Below are positions 37,967 through 46,873 of a stretch of DNA of 64,000 bases, in pieces. The stretch's first letter is position 1. Every line of letters begins with the position of its first letter. This stretch comes from Arthrobacter sp. MYb227 (GTDB taxonomy: Bacteria; Actinomycetota; Actinomycetes; Actinomycetales; Micrococcaceae). The notes under the pieces were generated by a model. That model saw only the letters and a program-made list of their open reading frames with translations. It did not search any database and had not been told where the DNA came from. The stretch covers positions 186,001-250,000 of the forward strand of contig NZ_PCPT01000005.1 in the NCBI RefSeq assembly GCF_002975435.1. Reading direction: 5' to 3'. Position numbers and translations under genes: made by a program.

Positions 37967-38152
37967 TTAACTACCCAAGCAAGACGAACAAACCATTGCC
38001 CCGAATGAGATCTTCTTACCGCATTCCACACAAGAATTCAGCGGTGGTGGCGGGTTCTGAAAAGTCCTCTTGAGACGAGCTAGCCGAAATACCAACGCAG
38101 CAACTAACAGCGCCACAGTTAGCAAAGCTCCGGTAATAAACATGAAAGTCAT
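37967..38152 (-). CDS. Small membrane protein with C-terminal zinc ribbon
   Basis: A 61-residue protein with one N-terminal transmembrane helix (FITGALLTVALLVAALVF) and a short C-terminal CVECGKK...CSSC, a zinc-ribbon knuckle pair. Such small anchored ribbons are common in actinobacteria but uncharacterised. There is no clear ribosome binding site, and the start could also be the ATG at 38143. It is convergent with the gene before it. Confidence 0.5.
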   Translation of the reverse strand: MTFMFITGALLTVALLVAALVFRLARLKRTFQNPPPPLNSCVECGKKISFGAMVCSSCLGS

Positions 38153-38287
38153 ACCGAAGACACTATCTGCAATTCAAGGTTCGTAGAGCACCGGAATAGG
38201 GAGCTTATTCGTTGAATATCAGTGTGGTTAGTGCGTTTGCGAAATGTGAGGCTTCAAGTAGAAATTGCACTCGGGTAGGCTGGCGCC

Positions 38288-38779
38288 ATGAGCAAATCAG
38301 GTGACTGGCTGATTGATCGAGCTATCAAGAAAGCCGCCATCAATCCCATGCGCATTGAAATTGATGAAGATCAACTTGGTAGCGGCCTGATCCATAGGGC
38401 AAGACGCACCGGCCATTTTGCGGCGGCCCGCAAGTTTGGTCAGTTCTGGAAAATTGAAACGGCATCTGATTTGGCGCCAGATTGTCTCCCGGCAGAAGAT
38501 AGTCATCTGTATTTGATCTGTGCCCCATTTCTTCAACGCGAAACCACTCGGATCGCCATCGGCAGCATGGAAATCAAGACACCGGAAGCCCGGCCACACT
38601 TAGCGTGGATCTGGCTACACCCCCATTTTCGCAGGACAATCGCGGGCCAAAATTTTGCAACGGATGCACTTAAATCCGTGTCGTTGAACTATCCCGTACT
38701 TGAAATGAATGAATCGGGCAGTGTGGTCTCCAAGCAGCGCCGGATCAAGCTCTGGAACCGAGCTTTCCTTGAGTCCTGA
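38288..38779 (+). CDS. Unknown cytoplasmic protein
   Basis: A 163-residue protein with no signal or membrane segments. The region IGSMEIKTPEARPHLAWIWL followed by HPHFRRTIAGQNFA is faintly like the core of GNAT acetyltransferases (strand, then an arginine/glycine loop), but I would not assign it. ATG 38288 is the only early start. It is followed closely by a small membrane protein on the same strand. Confidence 0.6.
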   Translation: MSKSGDWLIDRAIKKAAINPMRIEIDEDQLGSGLIHRARRTGHFAAARKFGQFWKIETASDLAPDCLPAEDSHLYLICAPFLQRETTRIAIGSMEIKTPEARPHLAWIWLHPHFRRTIAGQNFATDALKSVSLNYPVLEMNESGSVVSKQRRIKLWNRAFLES

Positions 38780-38828
38780 ATCCTGGGGTAGTGGGCAGCC
38801 GCCTGCACCAGCCAACGGAAAGCAAAGC

Positions 38829-39254
38829 ATGACTAGAACGGAACTACTGGTCTTCACAGCGGTCATCGTCGTATCGGCCACGGCCCTGGCAATACCATTC
38901 TTCCGGGCCTGGAGCGGAGCGTGGCGCTCGTGGGCCATCCAGGGACCGGGGCCACTGATTTTCACCCAGAGGAACTACGCTCCGCTGCACTTTGGTGTGG
39001 CTGCGCTGGCGATTTTGGGTCTGGCCGTGGCCGTTTATGCGTCGGCGGAACGGTTGGCGTTCGTCGATGAGATCTGGAACATCCTTTTGGCCGTTTTCAT
39101 CCCTGTGGGGTTGGGTATTCGTTGGTGGTGGCCAGTTGCCTTGACCCCGCGTTGGCACAAGGAGTGGGTCAGCCGTGGAGGCTCGCCCGAGACCCCATTA
39201 TGGGGCCCGGACGAGGAAGTACCGCAAGCCCAAGCGCGCAAGGGATGGCGCTGA
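38829..39254 (+). CDS. Unknown membrane protein
   Basis: A 141-residue protein with three hydrophobic segments: LLVFTAVIVVSATALAIPFF, then HFGVAALAILGLAVAVYA, and ILLAVFIPVGLGIRWW. It ends in a polar C-terminus. The open frame starts at 38709, but the ATG at 38829 begins the natural membrane protein and avoids a 70-base overlap with the previous gene. No family recognised. Confidence 0.65.
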   Translation: MTRTELLVFTAVIVVSATALAIPFFRAWSGAWRSWAIQGPGPLIFTQRNYAPLHFGVAALAILGLAVAVYASAERLAFVDEIWNILLAVFIPVGLGIRWWWPVALTPRWHKEWVSRGGSPETPLWGPDEEVPQAQARKGWR

Positions 39255-39294
39255 GGATCACGAGATGCCAGCAGCGCCGCCGTGCACCGGCTGT

Positions 39295-40722
39295 TTAACT
39301 TGTAGGTAGCGTGCAGTTGGTCTCCCAACCCAGTGGACCATTGCCACCTGCCGCATATTCCTCAATGGGGACCTCGTTATTGGCCCAGGCGGCCAGAATC
39401 GGATCAACGATCCTCCAACATTCCTCGGCCGTGTCGCCACGTACCGAGAGTGTTGGATCCCCGGAGAGCACCCCGAGCAGTACTTCACCGTAGGGCAGTA
39501 GATCGGGGGAGTTCAGTTCTGCTGCCAGGGTGACCCGATCTAGGGTGTAAAGATCCCCGGGACCATTGACATCAAGATCTAGTTCTAGGGTGTCGGGTCC
39601 AAAACCAATGCGTAGTCGGGTTGGCTCATCAGTTCCCTTGAATCCTGTGGGTAGGTGTGAGACCGGGCGGAAGGTGATGATTGCTTCCTTACGCATCCTT
39701 CCCAAGGCTTTACCGGCACGTAACACAAAGGGCACGCCGGCCCAACGGGAATTGTTAATGTTCAGCGTGACCTCGGCGAGCGTCTCGGTATTTGCGTCCC
39801 TGTTCACTCCCTGCTCACTGGCGTAGTCGGGAACCGGGCGACCCTTAGAAGTGCCGGCTGTATAGCGGGCACGCCGGGTCGATTCTGCCGGGGTGCCGGC
39901 AATCGCCGCGGCACGCAGTACCGAACCCAAATGATCGCGCACATCGCGTTCCTTCAGCGTTGCCGGAGCATTCATTGTCAACAAGCCCAGCACCTGGAGC
40001 AGATGGGATTGGATCATATCGCGCAACGCGCCGGCCCGATCGTAATATCCGGCACGACCCTCGAGGGCTAATTCCTCGTCATAAATGATTTCAATCTTTT
40101 CCACGTGCTCGGCCGTGAAGAGCGGCTCAAGCAAACGATTAGCAAAGCGCAAGCCCATAATGTTGAATACGGTTCCCTTGCCCAGGAAGTGGTCAACGCG
40201 GTGAATATTTTCCTCTGGCACCAATCGGATCAGCGTTCGGTTCAACTCCTGAGCGCTTCGCTCATCGGAACCAAAGGGCTTTTCCATCACCAGCAATGTA
40301 CTTTCGGGCAGTTCCCCGGGTTCTAGAACCTCGCAGGCCTTTTGGCTCACTGCCGGAGGCAGAGCGAAGTACAGGGCTACCGGGCCTTGTAACGTGGCAA
40401 CCAGTTTGGAAAGTTCTCCGGGAACCGTGACATCGATATCGCTGTAGCTGGTGGTGGCACGGATCTTCTGTAACTCTGCCCGGCCAGCATCCGTTGCCTC
40501 TGCCTCGGCAGCTGAACAAACCTCGGTGACCCGCGCCAGCCATTGCTCGGGGGAATAGCCCGGTGCACCTGCACCTGCCAACGCAATTCCCGGGGCCCTG
40601 CCTGCAGCTATGAGCCGTGTAAGACCTGGCAAAAGTAGTCTCCCGGTGAGGTCACCGGAGGCTCCAAGAATCAGCAATGTGCGTACATGTGTGCCCGTGG
40701 GGGTCGAAAATTCGTGGTTCAC
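39295..40722 (-). CDS. Glucose-6-phosphate dehydrogenase homologue
   Basis: Oxidises glucose 6-phosphate to 6-phosphogluconolactone with NAD(P). The 475-residue protein has the N-terminal coenzyme motif GASGDLTGR, the EKPFGSD substrate loop, and DRAGALRDMIQSHLLQVL with the catalytic-base His. The active-site signature, normally DHYLGKE, reads DHFLGKG here: the Tyr-to-Phe change is mild, but Gly in place of Glu is unusual. Actinobacteria often carry two such genes, and this may be the divergent second one. GTG 40722 has GAAGG directly against it, so the start is uncertain. It is divergent from ffh. Confidence 0.88.
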   Translation of the reverse strand: MNHEFSTPTGTHVRTLLILGASGDLTGRLLLPGLTRLIAAGRAPGIALAGAGAPGYSPEQWLARVTEVCSAAEAEATDAGRAELQKIRATTSYSDIDVTVPGELSKLVATLQGPVALYFALPPAVSQKACEVLEPGELPESTLLVMEKPFGSDERSAQELNRTLIRLVPEENIHRVDHFLGKGTVFNIMGLRFANRLLEPLFTAEHVEKIEIIYDEELALEGRAGYYDRAGALRDMIQSHLLQVLGLLTMNAPATLKERDVRDHLGSVLRAAAIAGTPAESTRRARYTAGTSKGRPVPDYASEQGVNRDANTETLAEVTLNINNSRWAGVPFVLRAGKALGRMRKEAIITFRPVSHLPTGFKGTDEPTRLRIGFGPDTLELDLDVNGPGDLYTLDRVTLAAELNSPDLLPYGEVLLGVLSGDPTLSVRGDTAEECWRIVDPILAAWANNEVPIEEYAAGGNGPLGWETNCTLPTS

Positions 40723-40837
40723 CCTTCAAGACTGCCACGAGTTGCGCAAAGAGGCTTCTCTTTCTTGGTAATCTTGGATGTTGAGTCCAGCGGGTTAGAC
40801 CGCGCCTAAAGCCCACAACGAAAGAAGTGCACGGCAC

Positions 40838-42388
40838 GTGTTCAATTCACTCTCCGATCGCCTGACATCCACCTTCAAAAACCTGCGCGGAAAAGGCAGG
40901 CTGACCGAGGCCCAAATTGACGGCACAGTACGTGAGATTCGCCGTGCCCTTTTAGACGCTGACGTTGCAGTTCCCGTGGTGCGTGCCTTTACCGCACAGA
41001 TCAAGGAACGTGCCCTAGGTGAAGAGGTTTCCGCCTCCCTGAACCCCGGGCAGCAGATCGTTAAGATCGTCAACGAGGAACTCGTTAACATTCTGGGTGG
41101 CGAGACTCGCCGCCTGAACCTGGCAAAGGTTGCCCCCACCGTCATTATGCTTGCCGGTCTACAGGGTGCCGGTAAGACCACGCTGGCCGGTAAATTGGCC
41201 AAGCACCTCAAGGCTCAGGGCCACACGCCCTTGCTGGTGGCCTGTGACCTTCAGCGCCCTAACGCCGTCAAGCAGCTGCAGGTCAACGGCGAGCGTGCCG
41301 GTGTTCCGGTTTACGCGCCGCACCCGGGCGTCTCTTCCGAGTTTGAGGCTTCCACCGGAGATCCGGTAGCGGTAGCCCGTGACGGTGTTGCAGAGGCCAA
41401 GGCCAAGTTGCATGACATTGTCATCGTTGATACCGCCGGCCGTCTGGGTGTGGATGCGGAAATGATGGAGCAGGCAGCGAATATTCGTGCCGCCATCAAC
41501 CCGGACGAAGTCCTCTTCGTCATTGATGCAATGATCGGCCAGGACGCGGTCAACACCGCCCAGGCGTTCAACGACGGTGTGAACTTCACCGGTGTGGTGC
41601 TCTCCAAGCTCGATGGTGATGCCCGCGGTGGCGCAGCGCTCTCCGTTGCCTCGGTCACCGGCAAGCCCGTCATGTTCGCCTCCACCGGCGAAAACCTAGA
41701 CGACTTCGAAATCTTCCACCCGGACCGTATGGCTTCACGCATCCTTGACATGGGTGACGTGATGACCCTGATCGAGCAGGCGGAAGCCAACTGGGATAAG
41801 GGCGAAGCCGAGCGGATGGCGAAGAAGTTCGCCGACCAGGAAGACTTCACCCTCGATGACTTCCTGATGCAGATGGCCCAGATCCGCAAGATGGGTTCCA
41901 TGAAGAAGATCCTTGGCATGATGCCAGGATCACAGATTTCCCGTCAGCAGCTCGAGCAGTTTGACGAGTCGCAGATGGACCGCATCGAAGCCATCGTGCG
42001 CTCCATGACCCCGCATGAGCGTGTTGCACCAAAAATCATTAACGGTTCGCGCCGTGCTCGTATTGCCAAGGGTTCGGGCGTTCACGTTTCCGAGGTTAAC
42101 TCGATGCTTGAGCGTTTCGGTGAGGCCCAGAAAATGATGAAGAAGCTCGCCTCCGGCGGAGCCATCCCCGGGATGCCCGGCGGCCGCGCCGGAGCCAAGA
42201 AGGGTGCCAAGGGCAAGAAGAAGCCCGCGAAGTTCGGCAACCCGGCCAAGGCAGCACAGCTTGCGGCCGAGGAAGCAGCCAAGGCCAAGGCGGCGCCGAC
42301 CGGTGCAGCATTTGGTGCGGGCACTAAGGACTTCAACCCAGCAGATATGAACCTGCCGAAGGGTTTTGAGAAGTTCCTTGGTAAGTAA
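40838..42388 (+). CDS. ffh: Signal recognition particle protein Ffh (SRP54)
   Basis: GTPase that binds the 4.5S RNA and signal peptides on ribosomes and meets FtsY at the membrane. It has 516 residues. N domain at ~1-100; G1 GLQGAGKTTLAGKLAKHL at ~107-124; DTAGRLGVD and SKLDGDARGG complete the G domain. The Met-rich M domain (FLMQMAQIRKMGSMKKILG, ~347 onward) is followed by a Lys/Ala/Gly-rich tail of ~70 residues. GTG start. The gene ends just before a hairpin at 42406-42436. Confidence 0.97.
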   Translation: MFNSLSDRLTSTFKNLRGKGRLTEAQIDGTVREIRRALLDADVAVPVVRAFTAQIKERALGEEVSASLNPGQQIVKIVNEELVNILGGETRRLNLAKVAPTVIMLAGLQGAGKTTLAGKLAKHLKAQGHTPLLVACDLQRPNAVKQLQVNGERAGVPVYAPHPGVSSEFEASTGDPVAVARDGVAEAKAKLHDIVIVDTAGRLGVDAEMMEQAANIRAAINPDEVLFVIDAMIGQDAVNTAQAFNDGVNFTGVVLSKLDGDARGGAALSVASVTGKPVMFASTGENLDDFEIFHPDRMASRILDMGDVMTLIEQAEANWDKGEAERMAKKFADQEDFTLDDFLMQMAQIRKMGSMKKILGMMPGSQISRQQLEQFDESQMDRIEAIVRSMTPHERVAPKIINGSRRARIAKGSGVHVSEVNSMLERFGEAQKMMKKLASGGAIPGMPGGRAGAKKGAKGKKKPAKFGNPAKAAQLAAEEAAKAKAAPTGAAFGAGTKDFNPADMNLPKGFEKFLGK

Positions 42389-42405
42389 TACCACTGATGT
42401 TCAGG

Positions 42406-42439
42406 GAGGCGATCAGCCAAGCATGCTGATCGCCTCTTT
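42406..42439 (+). terminator. Hairpin after ffh, overlapping the next start codon
   Basis: GAGGCGATCAG (42406-42416) pairs perfectly with CTGATCGCCTC (42426-42436), followed by TTT. It looks like an intrinsic terminator 18 bp after the ffh stop, but its loop contains the ATG (42423) of the following open frame, whose GGAGG lies in the left arm. Confidence 0.6.
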
Positions 42440-43592
42440 GGCATTAATCTTTGATCAGGCGGACGCCGCCACCGCCCACCAACGCATTAGCGAAACCCTC
42501 AAGGCGCGCGCGGCAATCTCCTTGCTTGCCGCCCCGGTGTCTTGGGGAGCCTATGCGGTGGTGGAGATGGTCCTGGCGGTGAACCCCGACGGCTACATCA
42601 TCATGGCCGATGCAGCCGGAAACACGAGCTTTGGGCAACAAATCGAAGGCTTTGCCATTGCCTTGAAGCGTGGCACCGGAGCCAAATATGCGGACTTTGA
42701 TGGCGCTGATGCCGAAAGCGGCGAACCGATTGAGGATCCGGCACTCGAGCATCCAAGCGGTGGCCGCTCGGTACTCATTGGTGCGCTGAAAGAATCGGAA
42801 GTATCGCTCTTTGCCGGTGCCACGTCGACAGCGTGGAACTATCTGTCCACCGAGCACGGTCCGGTGGCCGTCCATGAGGGCTATATGCCCGAGATCATGC
42901 TTTCCAAATCGGTCTTCCCGGCCGTCATGCTCTCACACATTGGCCCACGCTATTCAATGGTGTTTTGGTTTGCCAGCCAGGGCCGCAAGCTTCACGGCTT
43001 CCCGGCGTTTGGGCACGGCTGGTCTGTTGCATCGGAGCCCGTACTTGCCACGCTTCCCGGCACACCGGCCGCGGACGTTACCGAATTTTTAACCCGTGAG
43101 TGGCTGGCACCGGATACCGAATCCATTGGTGAGCTATCCGAGTACGGCCTGGCCCCCGAAATCATTGATGATCTGGTGAGTGCCTTCTCCGGCAGTGGAT
43201 CCATGGATAAGGTGCGCGACGTGCTTACCATCCTGGGTCACGCTCCGGAGCTTGCCGACTATCTTGACGCTGCCGAGCTTCCGGCAGACGCACGGCTTGT
43301 TGAACCGCGTGGACTGGGCGGCACCATTGCCACTTCCATGAGCGCCGACGCACGCGTCGCCACCGGTTGGCGCAAGTTCTTCAATGTACTGTCCTGGCGG
43401 CCGCGCAGCCAGATTATGTGGGGCGCTATCCAAGCCTTGATCGCGGTAGCGTTTTTGACACTTACAGACTGGAACGATCCCTGGGCCACCCAATGGATTG
43501 CCATTCTTGTCACGGCCTATTGGGGGATTGACTCGTTGACCAACCTCGGGATCGGTTTTTACCGGGTATCGGGCAAGAAAAAGGGTCGATAA
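42423..43592 (+). CDS. Unknown protein with C-terminal membrane helices
   Basis: A 389-residue protein I do not recognise. The first ~325 residues look soluble, without clear nucleotide-binding motifs. The last ~60 hold two transmembrane helices (IMWGAIQALIAVAFLTL and WIAILVTAYWGIDSL) and a basic end KKKGR. ATG 42423 lies in the loop of the ffh terminator hairpin with GGAGG 13 bases upstream, so expression may be controlled by that structure. No other early start is available in frame. Confidence 0.68.
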   Translation: MLIASLALIFDQADAATAHQRISETLKARAAISLLAAPVSWGAYAVVEMVLAVNPDGYIIMADAAGNTSFGQQIEGFAIALKRGTGAKYADFDGADAESGEPIEDPALEHPSGGRSVLIGALKESEVSLFAGATSTAWNYLSTEHGPVAVHEGYMPEIMLSKSVFPAVMLSHIGPRYSMVFWFASQGRKLHGFPAFGHGWSVASEPVLATLPGTPAADVTEFLTREWLAPDTESIGELSEYGLAPEIIDDLVSAFSGSGSMDKVRDVLTILGHAPELADYLDAAELPADARLVEPRGLGGTIATSMSADARVATGWRKFFNVLSWRPRSQIMWGAIQALIAVAFLTLTDWNDPWATQWIAILVTAYWGIDSLTNLGIGFYRVSGKKKGR

Positions 43593-43615
43593 CAAGCTAC
43601 CGGGTGTTTCCCCCA

Positions 43616-44668
43616 TTAGTGAGCTTTTGAATCTCGATGAGTTCCAAGCAACCGATTCCACCACTTCGTTCCCGTTGGACGTGCCCTAGAGCCCACGATT
43701 TCTACGTCTCCGCTAGCCCACTCCGGATCTGAGCGTAAGGTCTCATGCTCATCGCTGGGCCCGTCGCTTTGTATCGATCGGCGTAATGACTGGGTGACGC
43801 TCAGAAGCTGATCCGGGTACACCGAGTCCATGAGATCGCACTGTGTCTGCCCCGACCGTGCGATAAGGTCTTCGCCGAGGCTGGGTATCAAGGCATGAAC
43901 AGTCGATTTAGGCATTGAGGTAATCCACGCGGCAGGGGTGCTTACCAGCTTGTAGGGTACAGATGGTACGTTGAGGAATTGCCGGTTGAGACGTGCGACC
44001 GATACGTACTGGCGGACCAGCTCCCTGTACGACATCACGTCTGGCCCGACCAAATCGATGGTGGATGAGGTACGCGGCATCGTTGTCGCAGCGGCCAAGG
44101 CTTCTAAGGCATTTTGCACCGATATTGGTTGTATTTTTGCCTCCATAAAGTGTGGCAGCGGGATTACCGGCATCCGTTCGGATAGGCGTCGAATCAGTTC
44201 GAAGGACGTTGAACCTCCGCCCAGGAGAATTCCGGCACGGAAAGTTATGACTTCGGGAATTTTCGAGGAAGTGAAAATTTCTTCCACCTCGAGTCGGGAC
44301 CCTAAATGATCGGAGCTGTCAGATGCTTTCTCCGGGGCCAAACCGCCTAGGTAGATGACTCGGCGTACCTTGGAATCGGCGCAAATCTCAGAGAACTGTT
44401 TGGCAAGCTCACGGTCCTTTGTGGCAAATTTACCCCCATCCATCGAGTGGAGCAGATAGTAGGCAACCTCAGTTTCTTCCACGGCTGCTCGAACGCTCGA
44501 TGCATCTTGGGCATCCATTTCTACCACCGAAACGAGTTCCGCCCACGAAAATGTTTTAGCTTTATCCGGTTGACGAAACGCGGCAGTAATTTCGTGCCCG
44601 TCACGTAGCAGTCTGGCTATAAGCCGAGATCCCACATAGCCAGAAGCTCCCGTCACGAGAATTTTCAT
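43616..44668 (-). CDS. NAD(P)-binding SDR-type oxidoreductase
   Basis: A 350-residue atypical short-chain dehydrogenase (NmrA/YbjT-like group). It begins MKILVTGASGYVGSRLIARL, the Rossmann GxxGxxG motif. LGGLAP and the absence of a clear YxxxK pair suggest it may bind NAD(P) without classic dehydrogenase chemistry. A C-terminal extension of ~60 hydrophilic residues is unusual. Its start codon is only 27 bp from that of the divergent CPBP gene, so their promoters must overlap. Confidence 0.78.
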   Translation of the reverse strand: MKILVTGASGYVGSRLIARLLRDGHEITAAFRQPDKAKTFSWAELVSVVEMDAQDASSVRAAVEETEVAYYLLHSMDGGKFATKDRELAKQFSEICADSKVRRVIYLGGLAPEKASDSSDHLGSRLEVEEIFTSSKIPEVITFRAGILLGGGSTSFELIRRLSERMPVIPLPHFMEAKIQPISVQNALEALAAATTMPRTSSTIDLVGPDVMSYRELVRQYVSVARLNRQFLNVPSVPYKLVSTPAAWITSMPKSTVHALIPSLGEDLIARSGQTQCDLMDSVYPDQLLSVTQSLRRSIQSDGPSDEHETLRSDPEWASGDVEIVGSRARPTGTKWWNRLLGTHRDSKAH

Positions 44669-44695
44669 AATCCCACCCTCTGCGATGATTAATAT

Positions 44696-45325
44696 ATGGA
44701 CTACTTGAAGCCTAATGCTCTGTTTTTGGGACTGGCTATAGTTTTTGTGGGGTCATTTGCCTTGTTTTTGACCTTTCGGTTCGCCGATGACCCGATGGCA
44801 TTTGTTGGACTTTCTGCCGTTACCGCAGCTACATGGTTTGTTGGTGGATTGTTCATTCGGCGACGTGTGCCAGAGAATAATGTCGCACCCATGCAGCTTC
44901 GGAAGAGCATTAAGCTAGCGATCGTTGTGACACTGTTTCTGAACTTAGTAATTCTTACTGGGGCATGGATCTTGGCTAAGTTACCGGCCTTATCGGGCTA
45001 TGTTCACTCGGCAAGTTCTACGGCGGAAACAATATCGCTCGGACTGACACTCGTTATTGCCTTGGTGACCGGATGGGGGGAAGAAATCTTTTTCCGCGGT
45101 GCCCTACCTCGATTATTTAGCCGAAACCCCGAATTATGCTCGGTAGTTCTCTACACGCTATCGACATTGGTCACGGGGAATCTTGCACTAGTTATTGCGG
45201 CTCCGATGCTAGCTATTACCGGCCATTGGTTAATTCGCCGTACCGGCAGGCTCTCCGCGGCCTTGATTTTGCACACGGGGTTCAGTTTGATCGTCGTCGG
45301 GCTGACTCCATTGATTGTTTTCTGA
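44696..45325 (+). CDS. CPBP-family intramembrane protease (CAAX/Abi type)
   Basis: A 209-residue membrane protein with about six to seven spans. The core motif GWGEEIFFRG supplies the two Glu and the Arg of the CPBP (EExxxR) family, and the last segment LILHTGFSLIVVG has the conserved His. Such proteins act as intramembrane metal-dependent proteases, in some bacteria for bacteriocin immunity. The substrate here is unknown. It is divergent from the oxidoreductase. Confidence 0.82.
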   Translation: MDYLKPNALFLGLAIVFVGSFALFLTFRFADDPMAFVGLSAVTAATWFVGGLFIRRRVPENNVAPMQLRKSIKLAIVVTLFLNLVILTGAWILAKLPALSGYVHSASSTAETISLGLTLVIALVTGWGEEIFFRGALPRLFSRNPELCSVVLYTLSTLVTGNLALVIAAPMLAITGHWLIRRTGRLSAALILHTGFSLIVVGLTPLIVF

Positions 45326-45591
45326 CGTGAGGCAATCTCCGTAACAAAAGAGTCATAGAGGACGTTTGATTTGCCTGAAGAAACTAAGTTTTGACGCCTT
45401 AATTTGGTTGTATATGATACGTTTACTTCAATATTGTTTAGGGTTTGTTCCAACCTGAAGTAACAAGCCAGCGAGCCTGCCGATATTCCAATCCTCCCGT
45501 CTCTGACATGGGCTTTTACCGTTTGTCTAACCCTGTTCCCGTGTGCAACTCTCTTGCTATAAGACTTGCAAAGATATGGGAGGCAGTGGAG

Positions 45592-46692
45592 ATGGGTATT
45601 GACTGGGAAGGCACCCTCGGGGCCGAACGCGCAGATCTTGCAGCCGCATATGATGATGCCGTATTCGAAGCGGACCGTGCGCAACGATCGGCATTCAATC
45701 AAGTCGTTGGTAGTGCGTGGGGCACCCACGGCATGCCCAAACCCGTACTGAGATTTGACGAAACCGTCTGTCCAGTCCTTGCCGGGTTATGGATAGCGCT
45801 TTACGAGCAAGAGCAGCTCATTTCAACCTGGAGTAGGCATCCTTCTTCGGCAAATCTCGAGCACTGGCTGCCAAAGTTGCAGGGCACATCACAGGATGGA
45901 AAAACTCAAAAGCGTGCACTCGCGACTTCCGCATGGCTCATGTGTAGAGCGACCGAAATTTTCACTGGAAATATTTTGAATTTCGAAGGACGAGATTCTC
46001 AGTATTCCTCCTGGGCGGAGTTGAAAGCGCTTGCTCCTGGGCTTAAACAGAAAAGCGCTGAAGCGATTTCCCTAATTGACGAGCTCTCGGGTGAGAACCA
46101 CGCGTGGGCATCGACATCCGAGCACGTCGTCGACGCAATTTCGGAAATGTTGGAAAGTCACGTCGAGGGTAATCCTCTTGAAGAGATGCTTGGCAGTTTC
46201 CCGTGGGAAGCTGCGCGGGAGTATGCGGCCGGTAAGGAACTTGGTCTTGCCCGTGAAGCATTCAGTAACTCTCTTCGAGCAAACTTCGAACAGGAGCTTA
46301 GGCCATCAGCAGAACGAGCCTATGATGACGGCTTCCAAAGGGGCGGATTCGTCAGCTCAAAGATTTCTTCTCAGATGCAGATTGTTCGTGAATCTATGAA
46401 AGCCGCATACAAATCTTTGGATGAAAGCTTGGAATACGAGACCGTCTCGCCTAGCGAGGATCTGCCATTCGATGATGGACGAAGACTCACTGCTTCAAGC
46501 ATTGCTGCTAAAAGCGCGGCGGATGAAATGCTCCAGGCGTTTGAGAAGAGTGTTAGCGATGCGGCGCGGTCGTATACTCCGGCGTCTTCAATCGCGTGGG
46601 AATCTGCGTTAGAGAACATCAGAGCGGCTTATCTGCCGGAGCTATACAAGGCCCACCTCAATGGTCTTGAGCTACTGGAAATGCTGGTTTAA
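45592..46692 (+). CDS. Unknown helical cytoplasmic protein
   Basis: A 366-residue protein with no signal peptide, membrane helix or recognised domain. ATG 45592 is chosen because GGGAGG stands eight bases before it; the frame runs open from 45445. The protein is acidic and looks almost wholly alpha-helical, with many Ala/Glu/Ser residues and short repeats of aromatic residues. It stands alone between the CPBP gene and a lipoprotein gene and has no close partner. Confidence 0.68.
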   Translation: MGIDWEGTLGAERADLAAAYDDAVFEADRAQRSAFNQVVGSAWGTHGMPKPVLRFDETVCPVLAGLWIALYEQEQLISTWSRHPSSANLEHWLPKLQGTSQDGKTQKRALATSAWLMCRATEIFTGNILNFEGRDSQYSSWAELKALAPGLKQKSAEAISLIDELSGENHAWASTSEHVVDAISEMLESHVEGNPLEEMLGSFPWEAAREYAAGKELGLAREAFSNSLRANFEQELRPSAERAYDDGFQRGGFVSSKISSQMQIVRESMKAAYKSLDESLEYETVSPSEDLPFDDGRRLTASSIAAKSAADEMLQAFEKSVSDAARSYTPASSIAWESALENIRAAYLPELYKAHLNGLELLEMLV

Positions 46693-46873
46693 CTCCATTC
46701 AACCCGCAAGAAACCTAGAGACCAGTAACCGACTTTTTCATTGCGCCTCGATGCTTCGTTGCCCTTGTAACCATTGACGAATAACCCTTTCGCCTAAAAA
46801 CCCGATTTGCTCCTAAAGTCCGAGGATTCTTCAAGGAGAATACCTTTCCAACTGAAGGGGTCAGGAGACAACT

